Shown here: positions 54,268-62,257 of the stretch, one piece after another | Numbering within the stretch: position 1 is the first letter of the stretch | How the letters are laid out: each line of letters starts with the position of its first letter | Assembly: GCF_022288805.1 (NCBI RefSeq) | Contig: NZ_JAKOPM010000007.1 | Coordinates: forward strand, 41,019-105,018 | Reading direction: 5' to 3' | DNA from: Corynebacterium yonathiae | GTDB lineage: Bacteria; Actinomycetota; Actinomycetes; Mycobacteriales; Mycobacteriaceae | DNA: 64,000 nucleotides | Notes under the pieces: generated by a model | Databases searched by the model: none | What the model saw: the letters and a program-made list of their open reading frames with translations, nothing else | Told to the model about the DNA's origin: nothing | Program-made: the position numbers and the translations under genes

Positions 54268-55302
54268 ATGCCAATTGCAACCCCTGAGGTTTATAACGAG
54301 ATGCTGGATACCGCGAAGAAAAACGGCTTCGCGTTCCCAGCTATCAACTGCACCTCCTCTGAGACCATTAACGCAGCTCTGAAGGGCTTTGCTGAGGCCG
54401 AGTCCGACGGCATTATCCAGTTCTCCACCGGCGGTGCCGCTTTCGGTTCCGGCCTGGCACTGAAGGACAAGGTCAAGGGCGCTCAGGCATTGGCCGCATT
54501 CGCTCATGAGGCCGCGAAGCACTACGGCGTTAATATCGCGCTACACACTGACCACTGCCAGAAGGAAGTACTCGATGAGTACGTCCGCCCACTGTTGGCC
54601 ATCTCCCAAGAGCGCGTCGACCGCGGCGAGAACCCACTGTTCCAGTCCCACATGTGGGACGGCTCCGCTATTCCAATCGACGAGAACCTGGTCATCGCAC
54701 AGGAGCTGCTGGAAAAGGCTAAGAACGCTCATGTCATCCTCGAAGCCGAGATCGGCGTCGTTGGCGGCGAAGAGGATGGCGTTCAGGCTAAGGCAGGCGC
54801 TAATCTGTACACTTCCCCAGAGGACTTTGAGAAGACTATCGATGCCCTGGGTACCGGCGAGAAGGGCCGCTACATGCTGGCTGCTACCTTCGGCAACGTT
54901 CACGGCGTCTACAAGCCAGGCAATGTGAAGCTGCGCCCAGAGGTCTTGCTCGAGGGCCAAAAGGTTGCACAGAAGAAGCTCGGCCTGGGTGAGGATGAGT
55001 ACGCCTTCGACTTCGTCTTCCACGGTGGCTCCGGCTCCGAGAAGGAAAAGATCGAAGAAGCACTTCGCTACGGCGTTATCAAGATGAACGTGGATACCGA
55101 CACCCAGTACGCTTTCACCAACCCGGTTGCTCGCCACATGATGGAGAACTATGACGGCGTCTTCAAGATCGACGGCGAAGTGGGCAACAAAAAGGTCTAC
55201 GACCCACGCTCCTATCTGAAGAAGGCAGAGCAGGGTATGTCCGAGCGCGTCATCGAGTCCTGCCAGGATCTGCACTCTGTGGGCAAGTCCATCTCCAAGT
55301 AA
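54268..55302 (+). CDS. fba: Fructose-bisphosphate aldolase, class II
   Basis: 344 residues. Zinc-dependent aldolase of glycolysis and gluconeogenesis (fructose 1,6-bisphosphate to DHAP and glyceraldehyde 3-phosphate). Motifs: VNIALHTDHCQ with the catalytic Asp and zinc His, SHMWDGSAIPIDENL, EAEIGVVGGEEDG with zinc Glu, FGNVHGVYKPGNVKL and FVFHGGSGSEKEKIEEAL with the phosphate-binding GGSGS; KMNVDTDTQYAF near the C-terminus. Upstream AAGGATGG forms the SD. Codon use is that of a highly expressed gene. Confidence 0.97.
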   Translation: MPIATPEVYNEMLDTAKKNGFAFPAINCTSSETINAALKGFAEAESDGIIQFSTGGAAFGSGLALKDKVKGAQALAAFAHEAAKHYGVNIALHTDHCQKEVLDEYVRPLLAISQERVDRGENPLFQSHMWDGSAIPIDENLVIAQELLEKAKNAHVILEAEIGVVGGEEDGVQAKAGANLYTSPEDFEKTIDALGTGEKGRYMLAATFGNVHGVYKPGNVKLRPEVLLEGQKVAQKKLGLGEDEYAFDFVFHGGSGSEKEKIEEALRYGVIKMNVDTDTQYAFTNPVARHMMENYDGVFKIDGEVGNKKVYDPRSYLKKAEQGMSERVIESCQDLHSVGKSISK

Positions 55303-55346
55303 AGTTTCCAAGCTGCGGCAGTCTCTTAAGTAGGCGCGCCGAACTG

Positions 55347-55376
55347 GCCGCTTCCCCGTGTGGGAGGCGGCTTTTT
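55347..55376 (+). terminator. Intrinsic terminator of fba
   Basis: GCCGCTTCCC-CGTGT-GGGAGGCGGC with one G-T wobble, followed by TTTTT, 45 bp after the fba stop. Confidence 0.9.
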
Positions 55377-55451
55377 CATGCCTTCGGCCAGGGTCGGGAT
55401 TCCGCAGGCAGCGCTGGCTGGTGGTGGGACCGAGGGCTAAGGACCGGGTGG

Positions 55452-56504
55452 CTAGGTGCGGAGATTCGGTGGCCGAGCGGGGCTGGGGATAAAACGTGGG
55501 GTATTGCTCCATGGCGGCACCCAGGCGATGCGGCCATTGACGCGCACCATGCGGCCGCGTTCCGTGGGCCGAGAGGGATCATCTTGGTTGACGGCGTTGT
55601 GGTGCGCACACAAGGTGACCAGGTTTTCTTGGTTTGTGGGCCCGCCGGCGGACCAGGCGGTGAGATGGTGGACTTGAGCGTCGTCGGCGGGCGTATTGCA
55701 GCCTGGCCACGCGCACACGGGATGCTCGGCCGCGGCGAGCATGCGCTGCTTCCATGTGGCCATGCGCTCGGTGCGATACAGGTTTACCGGGCCGTGCTCG
55801 GGGTGAACGAGGCTGACATAGCCGCGCCGGGCGAGAGCGCGGGCGACGAGCTGCGCGCCTGTCATACGGGCGCCGTTGGTGAGCTGGAGGGTGATATCGG
55901 AGGCGTCGGAAGGCGCGGCGACGATGCGGTCGAGCTGGTCCAGGGTGAGGATGACGTTGGTATGCACGGCCGGCAGCACGCCGGGATTGCCCTCGAGGAG
56001 GATCTTCTTTGCGGCGGCAAGGGGATCGTCTTTGTTAACGGAGGAGAGAACACCCTTGATATCGGCGATATCAGTGGGATCGGCCGTAATCGAGATGGTG
56101 TGTGGGCCGTCAGGGCGCCGGGTATAGCGCACGCCAGGCTCGGGGCGGCGGGGCGGATTGATTTGTTTGAGCAGCTTCTTGGCCACGGCGGGGATGAGGC
56201 GGGCCTCGGTGCGGCAGAGCTCTAGGCGCACATCCCAAGCACGGTTGGTATCGCGCACACGACGGGTATAGGACTCGATGCTATCGAGCGTGGCGAGGTC
56301 ATGGGCGCGACTGCGGGCGGCATCGCGCGCGAGGCGCTGTTTGCGGCTATTGGATGTGCGGCCGAAGTAGGCGTGTTGTAAACGGGCGAGCTGGGCAGCC
56401 AGAAGGGGGCTGGCTCCGGCCTCGACAAGCGTGTCTTCGGAGCAGCCCTTAAATTCGGCGATGAGGTCGACGCCGCGGCGGCACAGCAAGAGGAATTCGG
56501 TGTT
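55452..56504 (-). CDS. HNH endonuclease family protein (DUF222-like)
   Basis: 350 residues from GTG 56504; the longer frame to 56615 adds an implausible Pro/His/Ser-rich leader, so the start is provisional. The C-terminal HNH nuclease domain shows CAWPGCNTPADDAQVHHLTA, WSAGGPTNQENLVTLCAHHN, with paired Cys zinc ligands and the catalytic His. The N-terminal 250 residues are helical, as in the abundant actinobacterial DUF222-HNH proteins. Such genes are often multi-copy in Corynebacterium and may belong to degenerate mobile elements; no transposase or repeat flanks it here. Confidence 0.78.
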   Translation of the reverse strand, partial: NTEFLLLCRRGVDLIAEFKGCSEDTLVEAGASPLLAAQLARLQHAYFGRTSNSRKQRLARDAARSRAHDLATLDSIESYTRRVRDTNRAWDVRLELCRTEARLIPAVAKKLLKQINPPRRPEPGVRYTRRPDGPHTISITADPTDIADIKGVLSSVNKDDPLAAAKKILLEGNPGVLPAVHTNVILTLDQLDRIVAAPSDASDITLQLTNGARMTGAQLVARALARRGYVSLVHPEHGPVNLYRTERMATWKQRMLAAAEHPVCAWPGCNTPADDAQVHHLTAWSAGGPTNQENLVTLCAHHNAVNQDDPSRPTERGRMVRVNGRIAWVPPWSNTPRFIPSPARPPNLRT

Positions 56505-56672
56505 CACACAGGCGAAGTTAAAGGGCACGTGAGGGCTGAACAAGTGGTGCGCGGCCGGGGAGGGGGAAATTGTGGATGGGTGGGGGAAAAGGGGGCGTCG
56601 GCAAGAGCTGTCCACAGGTTAACCGGCGGCCGAGATGCGCGGGGACGGCGGCGATGGTAGGAGCGGTCTTCT

Positions 56673-57872
56673 ATGCTGGAAGGCATGTCGGAAGCGAAGG
56701 AAAGAGTCTCAACGCGGCAGAAGCTGCGGGTGATTGACCGCTCGGTACTCTCGCGGATAAACCGCATCCGGTCGCGGTTTGTTTATATCGTGCAGGCGAC
56801 CATTGGTGCGGCGCTCGCGTACTGGGTGGCCGGGGATGTGGTGGGGCACCCGCAGCCGTTCTTCGCGCCGATTTCCGCGGTCATCATTCTGGGAATGTCC
56901 GGTGGGGACAGGATGAAGAAGGCGCTGGAGATGTCGATTGGCGGCATCATCGGCGTGGCCGTGGGCGACTTGTTGTTCCAGATTGTGGGACAGGGGCCGT
57001 TCCAGATTTTCTTCATTGTGGGCGCGGGCCTGGTGGTGGGCTCGTTTTTGACCAAGTCGCCGCTGATTACTAATCAGATTGTCTTTGGCGCGATTTTGAT
57101 TGCGACGATTTTTCCACCCACGGAGGGCCCGGGTGGCTTGCATCGCGCGATTGACGCGATGATCGGCTCGGGCATTGGCCTCATAACCATCGCGCTAATT
57201 CCAAATTCCCCGTTGGTGGAGGCGCGGCGCGAGGTATCGAAGGTGCTCAAGATTGCCTCGAGCATTCTTGCCGACGTCACTTATGGCATCCGCCAGCAAG
57301 ATCCCGCCGTCATCCGCGATGCGCGCGAGGCGGTGCGCGGTACACAAGACAGCGTGAATACCCTGCTGAGTGCGGCGCAGTCAGGTAGGGAGGCCTCGGA
57401 GGTCTCTCCACTGTTGTGGGCATCGCGGCGTAGCATTCGCTCTCTCGAGCGTATCCTCATGCCGGTGGATAACGCGGTCCGCGGCGTGCGTGTGCTCTCC
57501 CGTCAGGCATTGGGCTTAACAGAGGATCGCGACAAGGTTTCAGCTGAGCAACTGGACTTGCTCGATGAGCTTTCTGAAATCATGCTCGCCATCAGCGAGC
57601 TCTACGGCCAAGGCAAACAGCACGGGCACGACGAAGCGATTGAGATTCCGGACCTCGTGCAGCGCCTGCGCATCGTGGGCGGGCGCGCCGGGCTAGACAT
57701 CATTGACAAGGACGGCACGTTATCGGCCTATATGATTCTGGGCCAGACGCGTTCCATTGTGGTCGACATGCTGATGGTGTGCGGGCTATCGCGCGAATCG
57801 GCCGTAGCGCACCTGGTGCCGACGTCGCAGCACCCGGCCTATCCGCCGGAGGTGTGGGGGCGCGACGACTGA
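56673..57872 (+). CDS. FUSC/aromatic acid exporter-type membrane protein
   Basis: 399 residues from ATG 56673 (GGAG 9 nt upstream). About six helices in the first half (VYIVQATIGAALAYWVAGDV, FFAPISAVIILGMSGGDRM, IGGIIGVAVGDLLFQIVGQG, IFFIVGAGLVVGSFLTKSP, IVFGAILIATIFPP, AMIGSGIGLITIALIP), with an FAPISAVI signature like the FUSC/ArAE family, then a cytosolic helical domain. Family members export aromatic acids or act in cell-wall physiology; function is unknown here. Usually FUSC pairs of domains are larger, so it is the short type. Confidence 0.82.
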   Translation: MLEGMSEAKERVSTRQKLRVIDRSVLSRINRIRSRFVYIVQATIGAALAYWVAGDVVGHPQPFFAPISAVIILGMSGGDRMKKALEMSIGGIIGVAVGDLLFQIVGQGPFQIFFIVGAGLVVGSFLTKSPLITNQIVFGAILIATIFPPTEGPGGLHRAIDAMIGSGIGLITIALIPNSPLVEARREVSKVLKIASSILADVTYGIRQQDPAVIRDAREAVRGTQDSVNTLLSAAQSGREASEVSPLLWASRRSIRSLERILMPVDNAVRGVRVLSRQALGLTEDRDKVSAEQLDLLDELSEIMLAISELYGQGKQHGHDEAIEIPDLVQRLRIVGGRAGLDIIDKDGTLSAYMILGQTRSIVVDMLMVCGLSRESAVAHLVPTSQHPAYPPEVWGRDD

Positions 57873-57888
57873 AATCGTCGCGCGGGGG

Positions 57889-58728
57889 CTAAGGACGGAC
57901 GATCTGGAGATCGCGCAGGTGGCGGTAGAAGGTCACGCGGGTCACCGGCCGCTTGTGGGGGACCGAATCGACGATGACGCGCAGCTGTGGGCCGCCGGCC
58001 TGTACGGCGCGGCCGGTGTGTACGGATTCGGGGTCGAGTCGGCCGGGCTTGCGCAGGAGCGAGCGGAGGCGGCCCTGGGACTCGACGGGGGAGGTAGCGC
58101 GGGCGGCGAGGATGCCGGGGGCGTCGGTCATCGGGACAAGGCGTGCGCCGAAGGTCTTGGGGGAGGAGGCGGCCAGTGTGTGGTCATCGATGATGATTTC
58201 GCCGGTGAAAGGGGCGTTGGTGGCATCTGAGATGGTGGCGGAGCCGGCGACCGCGAGGCCGGAATCGTTGCGGATGAGCGGAGTGGGGCGGACCGGGGCG
58301 GTGCGAGCGAATTCGAGAGCTTCGGCCGGGGCGGTGGGAAGGCCCCAGTTCTGCGCGGCCGCAGACAGGGTGGAGGCGGATGCTGCGGCCGAGGGGACGG
58401 GGATGAAGGCGACCTCGGCCCAGAGGCGATCGGAGCGCATGAGGCGGGTGAGCACGGCCGAAAGCGCGGCGTCGGAGCCGGCGACGACGATACGGGCGGG
58501 CTCTGTGAGGTGGGGCGCCTGCGGGGCTGGGGCCGGCGCGCCGAGGTGGCGGACGTCGGGTTGGGCGGCGATGTCGTCGAGGGAGGGGGTGGGGTCGGTG
58601 GGAAGGAGGGGGGATAAGAAGGCGTCGATAAGCCCGAGCTCTTTGCGGGTAGGAACGGCCGAGAGATCGTGGGCCTCAGCGGGCATGGGGATGTCCGGGG
58701 CGCCGCAGCGGAGGAACAAAAAACGCAT
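57889..58728 (-). CDS. Conserved hypothetical protein, divergent from purA
   Basis: 279 residues from ATG 58728 (MRFLFLRCG); GTG 58734 and ATG 58737 are close alternatives. Soluble, Ala/Pro/Thr-rich. A central PARIVVAGSDAALSAVLTRLMR resembles a nucleotide-binding or DAGK-like strand-helix, but I cannot assign a family. The C-terminus (QLRVIVDSVPHKRPVTRVTF) is basic. The gene is separated from purA by an 87-bp divergent promoter region and is present at the same place in relatives. Confidence 0.62.
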   Translation of the reverse strand: MRFLFLRCGAPDIPMPAEAHDLSAVPTRKELGLIDAFLSPLLPTDPTPSLDDIAAQPDVRHLGAPAPAPQAPHLTEPARIVVAGSDAALSAVLTRLMRSDRLWAEVAFIPVPSAAASASTLSAAAQNWGLPTAPAEALEFARTAPVRPTPLIRNDSGLAVAGSATISDATNAPFTGEIIIDDHTLAASSPKTFGARLVPMTDAPGILAARATSPVESQGRLRSLLRKPGRLDPESVHTGRAVQAGGPQLRVIVDSVPHKRPVTRVTFYRHLRDLQIVRP

Positions 58729-58815
58729 GCGCACCATGCTACGCGCGCTTTTTGGGCCGGGAAAGTGTAAGGTTGGAGAGTATTTTGGCTTCAATAATGA
58801 GGAAGTGACTAAACA

Positions 58816-60108
58816 ATGGCAGCGATCGTCATTGTCGGCGCCCAGTGGGGCGACGAAGGCAAGGGCAAAGCGACCGACATCCTCGGCGGCAAGGTTGACT
58901 ACGTGGTCAAGCCGAACGGCGGCAATAACGCCGGCCACACCGTCGTGGTAGGCGGCGATAAATATGAACTGAAGCTCCTGCCGGCCGGCATCTTGTCTGA
59001 GAACGCTACCCCGGTGCTGGGCAATGGCGTGGTAATTAACCTCGAGGCGCTCTTTGATGAAATTGATGGCCTCGAAGCCCGCGGTGCGAATGCCTCGCGC
59101 CTGAAGATTTCCGCCAATGCGCACCTAGTGGCGCCCTACCACCAGACGCTCGACCGCGTGCAGGAACGCTTCCTGGGCAAGCGCGCTATCGGTACCACCG
59201 GCCGCGGCATTGGTCCGACCTATGCCGATAAGGTCGCGCGCATTGGCATTCGCGTGCAGGATATCTTTGATGAATCCATCCTGCGCCAGAAGGTCGAATC
59301 TGCGCTGGACATTAAAAACCAGATGCTGGTGAAGATGTATAACCGCAAGGCCATCGAGGCCGACCAGATCGTGGAGTACTTCTTGAGCTACCGCGAGCGT
59401 CTGCGCCCGATGGTTATCGATGCCGAACTGGAGCTTAACCAAGCCCTCGAGGCCGGCAAGCACGTACTAATGGAGGGCGGCCAGGCCACCATGCTCGACG
59501 TGGACCATGGCACCTACCCGTTCGTGACCTCGTCTAACCCGACTGCCGGCGGTGCTTCCGTGGGGTCCGGCATTGGTCCGACTCGCATCAAGACCTCTCT
59601 GGGCATCATCAAGGCATACACCACCCGCGTGGGTGCTGGCCCGTTCCCGACCGAGCTCTTTGATAAGTGGGGCGAGTACCTGCAGACCACCGGCGGCGAG
59701 ATTGGTGTGAACACCGGCCGCAAGCGCCGTTGTGGCTGGTACGACTCCGTCATTGCGCGCTACGCCACCCGCGTGAACGGTTTTACCGATTATTTCCTGA
59801 CCAAGTTGGACGTTCTCACCGGTATTGGCGAGATTCCTATCTGCGTGGCCTACGACGTCGATGGCAAGCGCTACGATGAGCTGCCGCTTACCCAGTCCGA
59901 GTTCCACCACGCCGAGCCAATCTTTGAGACCATGCCCGCCTGGGACGAGGACATCACGGAATGCTCCACCTTTGAGGAGCTGCCGCAAAAGGCCCAAGAC
60001 TACGTCCTGCGTCTAGAGGAGCTATCCGGCTGCCGCATTTCCTACATCGGCGTCGGTCCTGGCCGTGACCAGACCATCGTGCGTCACGATGTGATGGAGG
60101 ATCAGTAA
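58816..60108 (+). CDS. purA: Adenylosuccinate synthetase PurA
   Basis: 430 residues. It makes adenylosuccinate from IMP, aspartate and GTP in AMP synthesis. Motifs: [19 protein letters not shown] (P-loop, residues 8-26), [58 protein letters not shown] and the C-terminal base-binding VGPGRDQTI. Full length and intact. Confidence 0.98.
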   Translation: MAAIVIVGAQWGDEGKGKATDILGGKVDYVVKPNGGNNAGHTVVVGGDKYELKLLPAGILSENATPVLGNGVVINLEALFDEIDGLEARGANASRLKISANAHLVAPYHQTLDRVQERFLGKRAIGTTGRGIGPTYADKVARIGIRVQDIFDESILRQKVESALDIKNQMLVKMYNRKAIEADQIVEYFLSYRERLRPMVIDAELELNQALEAGKHVLMEGGQATMLDVDHGTYPFVTSSNPTAGGASVGSGIGPTRIKTSLGIIKAYTTRVGAGPFPTELFDKWGEYLQTTGGEIGVNTGRKRRCGWYDSVIARYATRVNGFTDYFLTKLDVLTGIGEIPICVAYDVDGKRYDELPLTQSEFHHAEPIFETMPAWDEDITECSTFEELPQKAQDYVLRLEELSGCRISYIGVGPGRDQTIVRHDVMEDQ

Positions 60109-60136
60109 GGCGTAGTCCTTACCGCCACCGTGGTGT

Positions 60137-60177
60137 GAGAGCCCCGTGCGCAGTTAGTCTTGCGTGGTGGGGCTCTC
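60137..60177 (+). terminator. Hairpin after purA
   Basis: GAGAGCCCC (60137-60145) pairs with GGGGCTCTC (60169-60177), 23-nt loop, followed by GGCATTTCT. Probable purA terminator with a weak U-tract. Confidence 0.7.
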
Positions 60178-61198
60178 GGCATTTCTACGCAAGCTCCGTG
60201 TGCAGTTACAGGAGAGTGGGGGAGTGGGGCCGTTACTAACGTGCTCGATAAGACTTCTTTCCCAGGCGACATTAGTGGAAACACCATCAACTAACTTTAG
60301 ATAGGTTACTGGAAATACCAAGGAGATCACGATAGCTTTGAGCGCCCCGTTGTATCGACATATTCGACACAGTGACCAATAAAGGCGGAGGAGTGTTACT
60401 GTTAAAAGACCTCGTTGCAGGGGGTAATTGATCTGCCGTCGCTTCCAGTGACCTATTAGAGTGCGACGGGACCCTCATTTTGGAGGGGATAGGGCAGAGA
60501 TGAGGTGGCCGCAACAGTTGCTGCCAAGCCGCATCGATTGCACTGAGTGCTTCCGTTCTGCCAGGCCTGCCCTTGGGATCCTCGGACATTGAGCGGTGCA
60601 GCTGTATCCCGGCAGCAATCGGCGGAGGTCTTGCCGTTGCTCCTGATTCCGCTCAGCTTTGTAGATTGACTGTGAATATCCTGCACTTCTCCCGCTAGTA
60701 GACCAGGCCCCTTCACAGGCTAGTGGCATCGTCTGTCAGTCTGCTACCCGGACTCCTCAGTTTACGAACCGGCTGGATATCTACAGCGGGTTGCCGGCTC
60801 GCCAGGACAACCAGGTTGATGTGATGCTGAAGTGCCCCTTTGCGAACTGCGTGGCAGTCTACTGCTTGGGTTCTGTCCCGGCGGCTAACATCAGCCCTTA
60901 AAGTTCTGATTCCTCCGTCCCTCAAGCAAGCAACCCGAGGTCTTCCTATTGTCTGAGTAATTTCCCGCTTCTCTAAGGCAGCTGTCCCAACCACCCGATA
61001 CCGTCCGTGTTTCGCCCTAGAAGCGGTGGGGTATTTCGGTGTTTCCTAGCTGCCCTCACCGTCATGATATGCCAAGTTAAGCCTTTCTCTGTTGTACATG
61101 GTTAAACATTAGGCTAATATTGGGAGAATTTTAAGTGCAGAGAATCTTCAGATTTCGCGGGCCCTATTCCCGCGTATTTATCAAAGGGAGTTATTTTA
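60178..61198. other. Gene-poor kilobase between purA and a small secreted protein
   Basis: About 1 kb with only short open frames on both strands, none with a convincing start, SD or domain. Base composition is lower in GC than the neighbours. Plus-strand text around 60710-61030 reads in protein-like fragments broken by stops, so a decayed gene or mobile element is possible. I recognise no rRNA, tRNA, tmRNA, RNase P or SRP RNA in it. Confidence 0.45.
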
Positions 61199-61522
61199 AT
61201 GCTTGTCAAGCTCTTGAATGGCCTGCTTGTCACGATCATGAGTTTCTTTGGCTTGGGCGCCACAGCGCAGGAGGCGGCGCCGACACCGGAGCAGAAGCAG
61301 ATTGCCGTTGCTGAGCAGGGCAATAACGACAACGTGCAGGCTCTTATCGATGCTGCCCATGCCGAGGCAGGCTATGAGTTCATCAGCGTGCGTTACGACG
61401 GCGACACCGCCAATATCGCCCTGAATCCGAAGACTTACAACCCTGAAAAGGACGACGTAACTTTCGAGGCAGTCTCTCAGCTCCTACAGGAGAAGGGTTA
61501 CCAAGTCACTGCCGTTCTTTAA
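61199..61522 (+). CDS. Small secreted hypothetical protein
   Basis: 107 residues; AAAGGGAG lies 8 nt upstream of the ATG. The N-terminus (LVKLLNGLLVTIMSFFGLGA, then TAQEA) is a signal peptide with a likely cut after TAQ or ATA. The mature part (about 80 residues) has a helix-strand layout (LIDAAHAEAGYEFISVRYDG, FEAVSQLLQEKGYQVTAVL) and no Cys. No family recognised. It has its own terminator and probably its own promoter. Confidence 0.65.
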   Translation: MLVKLLNGLLVTIMSFFGLGATAQEAAPTPEQKQIAVAEQGNNDNVQALIDAAHAEAGYEFISVRYDGDTANIALNPKTYNPEKDDVTFEAVSQLLQEKGYQVTAVL

Positions 61523-61540
61523 GGCCTGATTGATTTCAGT

Positions 61541-61596
61541 ATCCGCACTGCGGACCAGATAAGGCATTTGTCTGCCGGGCCCGTGCGGATTTTTCT
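61541..61596 (+). terminator. Terminator after the small secreted protein gene
   Basis: ATCCGCAC (61541-61548) pairs with GTGCGGAT (61583-61590), followed by TTTTCTTTG. Positioned 19 bp after the stop. Confidence 0.75.
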
Positions 61597-62257
61597 TTGC
61601 CTAAATTTCCCCACCCCTGTGCGTGGCCCTCAAGTGTGATTGTGACGACCTTAGGGAGAGATTCCGCGCACATATTATTGGTGAAGATAAGTGACAATAG
61701 GTTTAAGACTGGCTGAAGGTTCGATTCATCGAACAGTTGCGCACTGCTATCGAATGCACTCTTGCAACATCTGTAGTGTCAAACTTTAAAGGGATGCCAC
61801 TCGGAGAAGTGCGATGAAATTGAGTGCAAGGCCAATCCTCAAATTTGCACAAAAGCAAATAAAACGCAGCGTATGGAAGCGCTTGAACCAGTATCGTTAA
61901 GGTCAACCTTAGTATTGATTAGGTTAGCGGCTTGGCTACGTAAACCTAAAGTGAGGCTGACTTAAATTGAAAATGTGTATTTAAAGTTGGCTATTTCGTG
62001 AAAACACGCACCTTTAACCACATATAAGGGGCTAGAAAACTTCCATAACATGTACATTTCTATAGATTCCTGGCTGGCGCCTTAAATTTTCCCATGATAG
62101 TATCCTAAGAGCACAATAAGAGTTGATCCAGGTTTGGGTAGAAAACCCTTGATTAACTGCAGTGTGTTCAAGTCTCAATTTCAGGTTCTGCTCAGCGAAA
62201 AGCATTCGCAGTGCAGGAAAACGAATGTAAGTATTTGTGCCGCTCGAAGAGGAAAGA
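61597..62257. other. AT-rich intergenic region upstream of the surface adhesin
   Basis: About 660 bp of low-GC sequence without a convincing gene. GGTTCGATTCATCGAACAGT (61714-61733) includes the palindrome TTCGATTCATCGAA, and there are several A/T-rich tracts suited to a promoter or regulator binding. Nothing else can be supported. Confidence 0.4.

Noticed and set aside
60713-60994. 93-codon minus-strand frame in the gene-poor region
   Set aside because: No SD, no domain and no operon context; kept only as part of the unexplained region.
61714-61733. TTCGATTC tract resembling a tRNA T-loop
   Set aside because: No acceptor, anticodon or D-arm can be folded around it.
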